NCBI GenBank assembly: GCA_965201045.1
Contig: OZ241746.1
Coordinates: 4,030,001-4,094,000 of the forward strand
From: JAPORK01 sp026710285
GTDB lineage: Bacteria; Pseudomonadota; Gammaproteobacteria; Pseudomonadales; Endozoicomonadaceae
DNA: 64,000 nt
Direction: 5' to 3'
In this document: in pieces, positions 18,679 through 27,737 of the stretch
Layout of the letters: the number at the start of each line of letters is the position of its first letter
Numbering within the stretch: position 1 is the stretch's first letter
The notes under the pieces: generated by a model
What the model saw: the letters and a program-made list of their open reading frames with translations, nothing else
Database searches by the model: none
What the model was told of the DNA's origin: nothing
Position numbers and translations under genes: made by a program

Positions 18679-19503
18679 AAGAATATTTGTGTTTTCTTGA
18701 TTTTATTAAAATGGAGCAATGCTCAATAAGATCTTTATAAACTTCCTCATAACAACTAAACTCTTTAAAGCCAATAAATAGAGGAAATTAATAACGCTTA
18801 AAATCCTTTCAAAGAGAAAGTGGAATTACGCAACTATGCCTTGTTAACGCATTCAGATCAAAGAAAGAAAAAACATCCTTGGAGCAGGTCACGCAACAAA
18901 ATGATAGCAAAACAGAAAAATATCCACTAACAAAATTTATGTTACTGACAATCAAGGGAAAATTGTCAAAAGTCTGATATTATATTGCTTATCTGAAAAT
19001 ATCTTTCATTACCTTAATCCGATTTTTTATTCTTTGTTATCTATACCAATGACAGGCAGAGTTTATTATATCTGTTGCAAAATTTGAAGAGTAGGTTAGA
19101 ATGGCTTGGTAATCCTTAATATCGTTTAAAAACTGTCTGAATTTGTACATACATGATATAGAGTACAAAACTAAGCAGAAAAATTTTTGATTTGCAAAAG
19201 CAGAGCGCTGGCGTATTTATTTTTGTATCATTTATGCTTGGCTCTTAATTTTACAATACGGCAGATGATCTTGATCAGGCTGGAAAGTAAATGAGACTAA
19301 GGTATTAATTTTCAGAAGTGTTTGATCTTTTGAACTTTACTAATGAGCAATAGATAAAAATACTTTAAAATTAATAACTTAAAAAGGTGTAAAGCTGTTT
19401 TAAAAAACAATAAGGAATAATTAAAGAAGCATTTGCTTTTTATTCTCAAGAATTAACGGGATGAGGAAAAGTAAAAAACAGTAGTTATGGATGTATTCAA
19501 TAT

Positions 19504-21027
19504 ATGACACAGGCAAATATGAAACAATCTAACCTTCCAGATAATCAGCCACAATTTGGAAAAATGCGTTCCTTTTTCTGGCCTATTTATTCTTATGAAT
19601 TAAAAAAGCTTATTCCAATGCTTTTTCTCTTCTTTTTTATTCTGTTTAATTATACAGTTTTGCGGGATACTAAAGATACTCTGATCGTTACAGCAGCAGG
19701 TTCTGGTGCTGAAGCTATACCATTCTTAAAAGTGTGGGGAGTGCTTCCGGCAGCAATACTGTTTATGTTTATCTACTCAAAGATGAGTAATGTACTAAGC
19801 AAACCAGCGCTGTTTTACTCAACAGTGGTACCTTTTATTGCATTTTTTGCAGTTTTTGCAATTTTAATCTATCCCAACCGCGAAGCACTTCATCCCAACG
19901 CATTTTGCGACTGGTTGCAGGGAATACTTCCTCCGGGTTTTAAGGGGCTCATTGCAATTTTAAGAAACTGGACCTACTCACTTTTCTATATCATGTCTGA
20001 ACTGTGGGGAAGTGTTTGTTTGTCTCTCCTCTTCTGGGGTTTTGCGAATGATATAACCAAAGTGAGTGAATCAAAAAGATTCTATAATCTGTTTGGGTTG
20101 GGTGCTAACTTTTCACTCATTCTTGCAGGAACATTCATTATCTGGGCATCTGATTTGAGAAGAACCATTTCATCAGGTGATCCATGGCAAACCTCTTTAA
20201 ACTGGCTGATGTTTATTGTGGTACTTTCAGGTATCGCCATTCTTGCTATCTACTGGTGGATTAACCGTTATGTTTTGACTGATCAGCGTTTTTATGATTC
20301 ATCTGAACAGTCAAAAATGAAAAAACAAAAACCCAAAATGAGCATGAAAGACAGTCTGATGTATCTGGTAAGATCCAAATATATGGGATGCATTGCTCTG
20401 CTGGTTATCGGTTATGGAATGTGCATTAATTTAGTTGAGGTTACCTGGAAAAGTCAGCTGAAACTACAATACCCTGATCCAAATGCTTATAGTACATTCA
20501 TGGGTAATTTTTCCAGAATTACAGCAATAGCAACTATTCTTATGATGTTCTTTGTTACAGGGAATGTAGTGAGAAAGCTGGGTTGGAAAATAGCTGCTTT
20601 AATCACACCGGTTGTATTGTTAATTACCGGCGCAGCCTTTTTCTTCTTTATGCTGTTTAGCAATCAGCTGGAAGGTTTTGTTGCATTTTTTGGAACAACA
20701 CCTCTGATGCTTGCTGTTATATTTGGTATGGCACAAAATATTATGAGTAAGTCTGCTAAATATTCTCTTTTTGATCCTACCAAAGAAATGGCTTACATTC
20801 CTCTTGATCAGGAACAGAAAGTTAAAGGTAAGGCTGCCATCGATGTAGTTGGAGCGAGACTGGGTAAATCAGGTGGTGCACTTATACAGCAGCTGCTAAT
20901 CCTGGTACTGGGTAATATAGCTGCTATGGCTCCCTATATTGGTGTTTTTCTGTTTGTTATTATTTGTATATGGATTTTAGCAGCCATATCATTAGATAAA
21001 CAGTTCTCTAAAGTTTCTGAATCATAG
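19504..21027 (+). CDS. tlc: Nucleotide (ATP/ADP) translocase, Tlc/NTT family
   Basis: The 507-residue protein has about eleven to twelve hydrophobic spans. It carries the family's diagnostic blocks: LRDTKDTLIVTAAGSGAEAI near residue 55 and FDPTKEMAYIPLDQEQKVKG followed by KAAIDVVGARLGKSGG near residue 420. Tlc/NTT carriers exchange host ATP for bacterial ADP or import nucleotides in Rickettsia, Chlamydia and other obligate intracellular bacteria. Transport direction and substrate cannot be told from sequence. ATG 19504 lacks a clear ribosome site and Met6 (19519) is an alternative. It is a stand-alone gene closed by a hairpin terminator. It is the strongest single sign that the organism lives inside a eukaryotic cell. 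Confidence 0.96.
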   Translation: MTQANMKQSNLPDNQPQFGKMRSFFWPIYSYELKKLIPMLFLFFFILFNYTVLRDTKDTLIVTAAGSGAEAIPFLKVWGVLPAAILFMFIYSKMSNVLSKPALFYSTVVPFIAFFAVFAILIYPNREALHPNAFCDWLQGILPPGFKGLIAILRNWTYSLFYIMSELWGSVCLSLLFWGFANDITKVSESKRFYNLFGLGANFSLILAGTFIIWASDLRRTISSGDPWQTSLNWLMFIVVLSGIAILAIYWWINRYVLTDQRFYDSSEQSKMKKQKPKMSMKDSLMYLVRSKYMGCIALLVIGYGMCINLVEVTWKSQLKLQYPDPNAYSTFMGNFSRITAIATILMMFFVTGNVVRKLGWKIAALITPVVLLITGAAFFFFMLFSNQLEGFVAFFGTTPLMLAVIFGMAQNIMSKSAKYSLFDPTKEMAYIPLDQEQKVKGKAAIDVVGARLGKSGGALIQQLLILVLGNIAAMAPYIGVFLFVIICIWILAAISLDKQFSKVSES

Positions 21028-21205
21028 GCAATAAATAATTGCATGATTAAGTAAAGAAAACTTATCTTGGAACGTGTTAAGAATAACCTGGACAGATTAA
21101 ATGCTATTTATTTTTGATGCGTTCCATGAGATTAACTACTGTATACATACAGACATTTTTTATTTTTCTCTCTCGTAAATAAACGTGATTTTGAGTTGCT
21201 TTAAG

Positions 21206-21234
21206 GCGTTATCAATATTGGTAACGCTTTTTTT
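21206..21234 (+). terminator. Hairpin terminator after the translocase gene
   Basis: GCGTTA pairs with TAACGC (21206-21211 with 21222-21227), and the stem can extend inward through TCAA/TTGG. Seven T residues follow. It sits about 180 bases after the stop and before the convergent topB. Confidence 0.75.
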
Positions 21235-21271
21235 AACAGAACAGATTATAAAGTAAATCCGGTGTTAAAAA

Positions 21272-23323
21272 TTAGTGCTGCATGGTTGGAGTAATTCGCT
21301 GCTGTTTTTTACCGGAGCAGGGATAAGTTGCTTTACATTCAGGGTATCTGCTACAGCCCATGAAAAAACCATTTTTACCTTTTCTGCGAGTCAGTACCCC
21401 ACGTTGACAACCTGGACAGCGCTCTCCGGTTATTTCTATATTAAGTCCCTCTGTTTTAATGCGTTCAATTTCCTCAGACAGATAACTAACCAGCTGATTA
21501 ATAAAGGTCTTTACGGTAAGCTCACCTGTTTCAATTTCTTTTTGCTGTGCATGCCATTTTGCTGTCATATCAGGGCGCGTTGCTGCTTCAGGCAGCAGAT
21601 TAAAAAATTCTTTTCCCAGTGTTGTTGAAATGATTTTTTTGCCTTTTTCCTGTAAAAACTGCCGTTCAAACAGGTTATGTATAATGGCAGAACGGGTAGC
21701 CGGAGTACCTATTCCTCCATACTCTCCTGCCTTATCTTTATCTTTTTCCCGTAGTAACTGGCGTATAATTGGATCCTCAACATACTTAGAAATACGCGTT
21801 AAATCTTTGAGCAAAGTGGACATTGTATAAAGTGGTGGGGGCTGTGTTTCCTGTTCAATAGCTTGTCCTTTTTGGCATATACCCTGCATTGTTTTCCTGA
21901 CATTGCTGAAATCAGCTGCCTGAGAAATGATTGGCAGTTCCGTATTACCTTTATCGTTTCTGTACAGTGTCAACCATCCGGGTGATAACATGATACGTCC
22001 AGTTACTGTAAAAAGTAGTGGTGTTCCTGTTAGCGGATGTTTTTCACAGTGAATTTCAAGGACTGTTTCTTTATAAACATACAGTGGGAAAAATTGAGCT
22101 ATGTAGGCACGGGCAATCAACAGATAAATTTTCTGTTCCTGATCTGTCAGACGGGAAAAGTTACCTGTGGTTTGCGTAGGTACAATGCCATGGTGAGCAC
22201 CCACTTTCTTTGAATTAAAAGCCCTGCTCTTAAAGTTTGGATTGGCTGCGCTAGCTGGACCGGATAATACGTTTGCAGTACCTGCTATCGCATTGAGTAC
22301 AGCTGGTGCATCTTCATGTTGTTCATCCGAAAGGTATTCACAATCAGAACGGTTATAGGTGATCAGTTTATGTTTTTCCCGCAGAGATTGTGTTATCTTC
22401 AACACCTGATCAGGTTTAATGTTAAATTTACGGCTGGCATCCGCTTGTAATTTAAGAAGATTATAAGGTAAAGGTGCAGATTGTTTTTTTTCCCGGGTTT
22501 CACTTTTAATTACAACAGCCGGTTTATTAGTAATCAGAGCCGCTATTTTTTCTGCAAAACCTTTCTCTGTAAGTCGTTTTTTATCATCTGTCAGATCAGC
22601 TTCCTGTGTACAGTATCTGGCTTCAACCTTTGTATCATTAAAAATAAAAGTGCCTTTGACCACATAAAATAAGGTTTTTTTATGTGTTGCGTTAAGCTGA
22701 TCGCGTCGGACAACTAATCCTAAAATGGGAGTTTGTACCCGTCCGACAGTGAGTAAATGTTGATAACCCTTTTGTCTGGCGGCTAGTGTGTATAAACGGG
22801 TCATATTATAACCATATAACTGATCGGCGACACTGCGTGCTTCAGCCCGACTAGACAGTCCGGAAAAATGGCTGTTATCTTTCATGTTATTGAGTGCTTT
22901 TTTTATCACTTGTGGATTATTATCATTGATAAGTAACCGTTTTACCGGGACTTTGCACTTCAGATGCTGTAATAATTCATCTACCAGTAGCTGACCTTCT
23001 TCATCAGGGTCACCGGCATGCACCACTGTTTCAGCCTGATCAAGCAATGTTTTTATAATGGATACCTGACGTTTTTTATCATGAGGTACTTTTTTACGCC
23101 AGGGAATATACACCAGGGGTAGGTGGCTTATATTCCAGCGTTTATGTTGTTTGTTATAGTCTTCAGGATCATACAGAGCCAGCATATGTCCGAAACACCA
23201 TGTGACTATATTATGTTCACAAGCAATATAGCCCTCTTTACGTTGCCCTTTTCCTAAAACAGCAACAATGGCTTTGGCCAGTTCTGGTTTTTCCGCAATA
23301 AACAAGTTGATCTTTTTATGCAT
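21272..23323 (-). CDS. topB: DNA topoisomerase III
   Basis: The 683-residue type IA topoisomerase starts with a Toprim domain (LFIAEKPELAKAI; acidic DPDEEGQLLVDE). The ATPase-independent cleavage domain carries Tyr323 in LITYNRSDCEYLS, aligned to Tyr328 of the E. coli enzyme, where Pro is usual in place of Asn. TVGRVQTPILGLVVRRD and GIGTPATRSAI are also typical. A single four-Cys zinc ribbon (CPGC, then CSRYPEC) closes the protein. It relaxes negative supercoils and decatenates DNA. It follows the acetoacetyl-CoA synthetase gene by 68 bases, so they may share a transcript. Confidence 0.94.
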   Translation of the reverse strand: MHKKINLFIAEKPELAKAIVAVLGKGQRKEGYIACEHNIVTWCFGHMLALYDPEDYNKQHKRWNISHLPLVYIPWRKKVPHDKKRQVSIIKTLLDQAETVVHAGDPDEEGQLLVDELLQHLKCKVPVKRLLINDNNPQVIKKALNNMKDNSHFSGLSSRAEARSVADQLYGYNMTRLYTLAARQKGYQHLLTVGRVQTPILGLVVRRDQLNATHKKTLFYVVKGTFIFNDTKVEARYCTQEADLTDDKKRLTEKGFAEKIAALITNKPAVVIKSETREKKQSAPLPYNLLKLQADASRKFNIKPDQVLKITQSLREKHKLITYNRSDCEYLSDEQHEDAPAVLNAIAGTANVLSGPASAANPNFKSRAFNSKKVGAHHGIVPTQTTGNFSRLTDQEQKIYLLIARAYIAQFFPLYVYKETVLEIHCEKHPLTGTPLLFTVTGRIMLSPGWLTLYRNDKGNTELPIISQAADFSNVRKTMQGICQKGQAIEQETQPPPLYTMSTLLKDLTRISKYVEDPIIRQLLREKDKDKAGEYGGIGTPATRSAIIHNLFERQFLQEKGKKIISTTLGKEFFNLLPEAATRPDMTAKWHAQQKEIETGELTVKTFINQLVSYLSEEIERIKTEGLNIEITGERCPGCQRGVLTRRKGKNGFFMGCSRYPECKATYPCSGKKQQRITPTMQH

Positions 23324-23391
23324 AAAAAAATGAAAAATATTAGTTGATACTATTGCAGATTAATACCGATAACTGCATTTACCCGATCATA

Positions 23392-25350
23392 TTATACTAT
23401 ATTTTTGAATACTTTAAGTACTTCCGGGTTTTTAAGTGCAGAGACATTCTCAGGTATTTCATTATGAATAGTGGCTTTAACGGCGATTTCGCTTATTTTA
23501 TCGTTTTGTGTTCTTGGAAAATCATCGACCTGAACGATTTTTGCAGGGACATGCCGCGGAGAAGCATTTAATTTGATGGTCTGTTTAATTTCTTTTATCA
23601 GTTGCTGATCAAGTTTCAGATGTTCGTTTAAAATAACAAATAAAATAACTCTTTCATCATTATGCCATTTTTGAGCAGTTACCAGTGCTTCTTTAACAAC
23701 TGTAATCTTTTCTACCTGGCGATAAATCTCTGCTGTACCAATGCGCACACCTCCGGGGTTCAGTGTTGTATCAGACCTTCCATAAATAATTACCGTTCCT
23801 CTGGAAGTTAGTTCACCATAATCCCCGTGTACCCATATGTTTTTAAAACGGGAAAAATAAGCGTTGTGATATTTCTGACCGTCATCATCATTGAAAAAGC
23901 CAACCGGCATAGAAGGAAAACTCTGCCTGCATACCAGCTCACCTTTTTTATCTATGCAATCATTGCCATTTTGATCCACAAACTGAACATCCATTCCCAG
24001 TCCCCTGCACTGAATTTCTCCCCGGTAAACAGGCAGTACCGGACTACCAAGTACAAAGCAGGAAACAATATCTGTACCACCTGAAACAGAGGAGAGGCGT
24101 ATATCGCTTTTTATATGTTGATAGACAAAATCGAAATCTTCAGGGAGCAGAGGAGAACCTGTTGACAGCAGTGTATTTAATGCTTTTAAATCATGATGCT
24201 CAGCAGGGTAATAGTGTACATGTGCAAGCGCTGAAATATATCTGGCACTGGTGCCGAATACCGTCACTTTTTCTTTTTCGATTACACTCCACAATTGACC
24301 CGGTTGATGATAAAAGGGAGCACCTTCATACAATACAGCACAGGCACCTGAAGCCAGTACACTTACCAGCCAGTTCCACATCATCCATCCGCAAGTGGTA
24401 AAATAAAAAACACGATCATTTTCATCAATATCGGTATGCAACTGATGTTCTTTCAAATGTTGAATGAGTGAGCCGCCATGACCATGAATAATACATTTTG
24501 GTATACCGGTTGTGCCTGACGAGTAGAGAATATAGAGCGGATGGTTAAAGGGAAGTGGAACTAAAGAAAAAACAGGATCAGATTTATCAGGCTGGATAAA
24601 CTGTTCCCAAAGGACTATTTTCTTATCTGCTTTTATTATAAAGTCTGAATTTAGCTTTTCCTCCCTAAAGGGTACTATAACCACAGATAACAGTGAAGTC
24701 AGTGTCGTTATCAGCTGGCTTATTTTCTTCAACATTGAATAGTGCTTACCGGAATATTGATACTCATCAATGGTTATTAATAATTTGGGTTGGGTTTGTC
24801 TGAAACGGCTTAGTACGCTGTCGGCACCAAAATCGGGTGAGCATGACGTCCAGACAGCACCAAGACTTGCTGCTGCAAGCATCATTACCACTGTCTCAAT
24901 GGTATTTGGCATATAACCGGCAATACAGTCACCCTTCTTAATATCGCTTTTAATCAATGCTACATGGGCTTTTTTTATCTGTTCAACCAGCTGATTCCTT
25001 GATAATTGACGGCGACTCCCGTTTTCATGCCGGGCAATAATAACCGTCTGGTCGCCTGTGTAACTGATAATTTTTTGCGTATAATTAATCTGTGCATCAG
25101 GAAACCATTGTTCTTTATACATTGCTTCAGCGGGTTGTATAACCGTAGTGTAAGGATGCAGAAAAGGCAGCTGACTAAATTCAGCCCAAAAACCCCAAAA
25201 CTGCTCATTGTTGCTAATGCTCCATTGATATACTTCATCCCATGTAGTAAAATTTGTTGAGAAGCGTTGATTAACTGCCTGCATAAAGGCATGAAAGATA
25301 CTGCTTTCTATTTGCTTTTGTTCAGGTGACCATAGAATGTTTTGTGTCAT
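23392..25350 (-). CDS. Acetoacetyl-CoA synthetase
   Basis: A 652-residue acyl-adenylate-forming enzyme. The N-terminal acetyl-CoA-synthetase cap (YQWSISNNEQFWGFWAEF) is followed by the AMP-binding motif YSSGTTGIPKCIIHGHGG. The acetoacetyl-specific context comes next: LKEHQLHTDI, FYFTTCGWMMWNW, and later SVSGGTDIVSCFVLG. A GRSDTTLNPGGVRIGTAEIY hinge completes it. It activates acetoacetate to acetoacetyl-CoA, allowing ketone bodies or polyhydroxybutyrate-derived acetoacetate to be used as carbon. In a host-dwelling bacterium, host acetoacetate is a plausible substrate (inference). The Lys of the C-terminal PRTQNDKISE motif is present. Confidence 0.93.
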   Translation of the reverse strand: MTQNILWSPEQKQIESSIFHAFMQAVNQRFSTNFTTWDEVYQWSISNNEQFWGFWAEFSQLPFLHPYTTVIQPAEAMYKEQWFPDAQINYTQKIISYTGDQTVIIARHENGSRRQLSRNQLVEQIKKAHVALIKSDIKKGDCIAGYMPNTIETVVMMLAAASLGAVWTSCSPDFGADSVLSRFRQTQPKLLITIDEYQYSGKHYSMLKKISQLITTLTSLLSVVIVPFREEKLNSDFIIKADKKIVLWEQFIQPDKSDPVFSLVPLPFNHPLYILYSSGTTGIPKCIIHGHGGSLIQHLKEHQLHTDIDENDRVFYFTTCGWMMWNWLVSVLASGACAVLYEGAPFYHQPGQLWSVIEKEKVTVFGTSARYISALAHVHYYPAEHHDLKALNTLLSTGSPLLPEDFDFVYQHIKSDIRLSSVSGGTDIVSCFVLGSPVLPVYRGEIQCRGLGMDVQFVDQNGNDCIDKKGELVCRQSFPSMPVGFFNDDDGQKYHNAYFSRFKNIWVHGDYGELTSRGTVIIYGRSDTTLNPGGVRIGTAEIYRQVEKITVVKEALVTAQKWHNDERVILFVILNEHLKLDQQLIKEIKQTIKLNASPRHVPAKIVQVDDFPRTQNDKISEIAVKATIHNEIPENVSALKNPEVLKVFKNIV

Positions 25351-26039
25351 TGTATCACTCTTATTCAGTTGTCATTATTCTTTTACAAAAAATTAGCACA
25401 AAACTTACAGCAGTTTTTTATAAATAAAACAGACTATCCCAAAATGGCTTATAAATGAGATAGCGGGTCTGGTTTTGCATAAAAATTTCCCGGTTAAATC
25501 AGTAGATTCGGTGTAAAAAATTGCTGCAATTTTATTAAAATTTATAATATTTTTAATAAATTCATCAGTAACAAATTCTTAAGCGTTACCTGCAAAGTAT
25601 TATTCGTATATTTCAGTTATTGTGACATTTTACTGCTTTTCATTTTATTACAGAGAGATAGTTATTTATGAAAAATAACTAATCTGTTCAATAGGTATTT
25701 TAGGTATTGACAAATTAAATCTTAAATGAAAAAATGATTTTAAAATATAAGGTTTTTACTCAGTACAAATCATTACTATCTGCTTTGTTGTTACTTCTGC
25801 AACAGCAAAAATTTAAATCAAATCCATAATAAAATAACAAACAGTTATATACGCACAAGTTGTGAAAAAATATTTTCTCACAGATGTCGTGGCTAAAACA
25901 ACGTATTCAATTAAAGCTAAAAAAAACATACTGACTGTCTGTTGTGTCGGAAGTGATTAATGAGTTCTGTTTCATATGTTTTTCAGTGCAATTAAAATTG
26001 TTATGTTTTGTTTTTTTCCATAGATGTGGAGATTAGGAT
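25351..26039. other. Intergenic region before the effector-like pair
   Basis: A 689-base AT-rich gap between divergent genes. It contains no open frame with a ribosome site. The promoter of the acetoacetyl-CoA synthetase gene and that of the 26040 gene must both lie here. GTGGAGATTAGG immediately upstream of the 26040 ATG supplies a ribosome site. I see no repeat shared with the zinc-finger array. Confidence 0.5.
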
Positions 26040-27485
26040 ATGGATAATTTAAAAGGATTAGGACAGACAACACCTGTGATAAACCCTAATGCAACCAGTG
26101 ATGTTGCAGAGAATCAATCAAAACATTTAGCAGGCAATCTTGAAAAAGCACAAGAAGTTGTAGATGCGGTTGCTGATGCTAAAATAAAAAGTAGTGTTTC
26201 TAGCACAATCGAGGAAATTTCCAAAAGAATAGAATGTTTGAAAAAAATAAGCGACGCTGAATATAAAGATCTGATCGAAAAATTTAATTCAGAAGCAATA
26301 GAAAAAGACGAGAGTAAAAGCAGTGAAATATATAAAATGTTTGAATCAATAACCCTGGATAATCAACCTTGTGATCTGACATTTTTAGATGATTCAGGCA
26401 GACTTTTGAGTGCAATCCCTCCTGATGAAAACTGTTTAAAAGAAGAACTAATAGATTTTTTGCAACAAATGTTGCAGGGATTTGAGAATTATAGTGAGGA
26501 TATGTCTCAGGATACGGTGAATTGTGCAGAACAGCATGTTCAGGAAAAATACAAAGAACTATTTAGTGATGACTGGTTTACTAACCAGAACCAGGAAAGA
26601 TTTAAAGAAAAGATGAAATTTGTTGATGTGGAAGTTACATGTACTTATAACAACAATAATGAGACACGGATTGAAAACATAAAAGGCAAATGTAACGATC
26701 TTCATAATTTAATGAAAGATGAAGTTAATCAGATTTCTTCTACGCAGAAGCAAATGGAAGAAATACATCATAGGTCTAAATTTTCTAACTTGAATAATGT
26801 TGATGAAAGTCAGTCTGTAAATATCTCTTTGGAGAACCCTGATGCCATTCCTGATTACAGTAGTGAGCTTGCGACAATAGAAATTGATCAAAGCAAGACA
26901 GCTGAAGATCAATCTATGAACGACAGCTTAGTTGAAAGGAGAAATTCTGTAGTTGATAATCCTGAGGCTGAACCTGAGGACGTTCAATTCGATTATGGTG
27001 AAGAAATAGATCAATACACGTTTGATGAGATATATGAAAAGGATCCAAATTTTGAAAACAGATCAGATTCTAAATCAGATTCTAAATCAGATTCTGAATC
27101 AGGTTATGAATCAGGTTATGAATTAGGTTATGAATTAGGTTATGAATCAGGTCTTGAATATGATTTCAATCATTTGGATCTTTTAGATAGTGAAGACGAA
27201 GATGATTTCCCAGAGTTGGAGTTTCAGAAAAAAAACCAGAAACAAATAGATCAGGAACTAGCATACCAGAAACTGATAGAAGCGGAGAAAAAAGCAACTA
27301 CAGAAAGCCTTGAACAACTTACAAAAAGAATATCTGAACTTTTAAACAAAGATGTGTCAGACATATATAATATTTCTGGTAGTATATTAAAACAATCAGA
27401 GAAAAACCGGAGAGTACCGGGTAAAAAGATCTATAAATGGTGGTTTAATACGCAAAATAAGAAGCCAGTGAAAGAGCATGTCTGA
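26040..27485 (+). CDS. Unknown acidic protein, paralogue of the next gene
   Basis: I do not recognise the family. The 481-residue product has no signal peptide and begins with a polar, disordered-looking stretch. Roughly residues 20-230 match the next protein: NLEKAQEVVDAVA, a coiled coil around SSTIEEISKRIECLKKI, IYKMFESI, CDLTFLD, and an EMKF-like block reading KMKFVDVEVTC. Around residues 342-370 lies a run of four-residue repeats (SDSK, then GYES/GYEL) encoded by 12-base units. After that come acidic (DSEDEDDFPELEF) and helical stretches, and a basic C-terminus with KKIYKWWF. The bacterial lineage and lack of export signal would suit a type III or IV effector, but that is only inference. 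Confidence 0.75.
   Translation: MDNLKGLGQTTPVINPNATSDVAENQSKHLAGNLEKAQEVVDAVADAKIKSSVSSTIEEISKRIECLKKISDAEYKDLIEKFNSEAIEKDESKSSEIYKMFESITLDNQPCDLTFLDDSGRLLSAIPPDENCLKEELIDFLQQMLQGFENYSEDMSQDTVNCAEQHVQEKYKELFSDDWFTNQNQERFKEKMKFVDVEVTCTYNNNNETRIENIKGKCNDLHNLMKDEVNQISSTQKQMEEIHHRSKFSNLNNVDESQSVNISLENPDAIPDYSSELATIEIDQSKTAEDQSMNDSLVERRNSVVDNPEAEPEDVQFDYGEEIDQYTFDEIYEKDPNFENRSDSKSDSKSDSESGYESGYELGYELGYESGLEYDFNHLDLLDSEDEDDFPELEFQKKNQKQIDQELAYQKLIEAEKKATTESLEQLTKRISELLNKDVSDIYNISGSILKQSEKNRRVPGKKIYKWWFNTQNKKPVKEHV
27064..27150 (+). repeat. 12-base tandem repeat in coding sequence
   Basis: About seven degenerate 12-base units of the form GATTCTAAATCA / GGTTATGAATCA encode SDSK, SDSE, GYES and GYEL tetrapeptides in the 26040 product. 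Unit number could change without frame loss. Confidence 0.8.
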
Positions 27486-27737
27486 TCCGGCATTACTGTT
27501 TGTAAAAATGAGGGTTACCTGCTTTAGTAAAAGTACTACATTTCAATTCTAAAAAGAGATAGTTTGCATTTTTTATAATAACAATACTCCGAACAGTTTT
27601 TAAAAACCTACTACTGGATAAACTGTAAGCCATTGATTTTCAACGATATTTTTTTACGATAAGATAAAAAATAAATCCTTTTAAAATCAATAATTTACAA
27701 AAAATGTCCGGAGTGTTGCAAATTCAGAGGTTGGGTT

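Larger units (their letters stand above)
17630..19503. other. Gene-poor, decayed region
   Basis: Nearly 1.9 kb without a convincing gene. It holds a MITE-like element (18180-18379), a possible 30-residue membrane peptide (18082-18174) and a low-confidence Lys/Ser-rich frame on the minus strand (18421-18678). Plus-strand stretches around 18790-19090 translate into protein-like but start-less fragments. The density of stops and lack of ribosome sites suggest former genes now eroded. No tRNA or other RNA gene was recognised. Confidence 0.5.

Noticed and set aside
18790..19095. Start-less protein-like translations (for example KIYVTDNQGKIVKSL) in the gene-poor region
   Set aside because: No start codon with ribosome site and stops on both sides; possibly eroded coding sequence, but not supportable as a gene.
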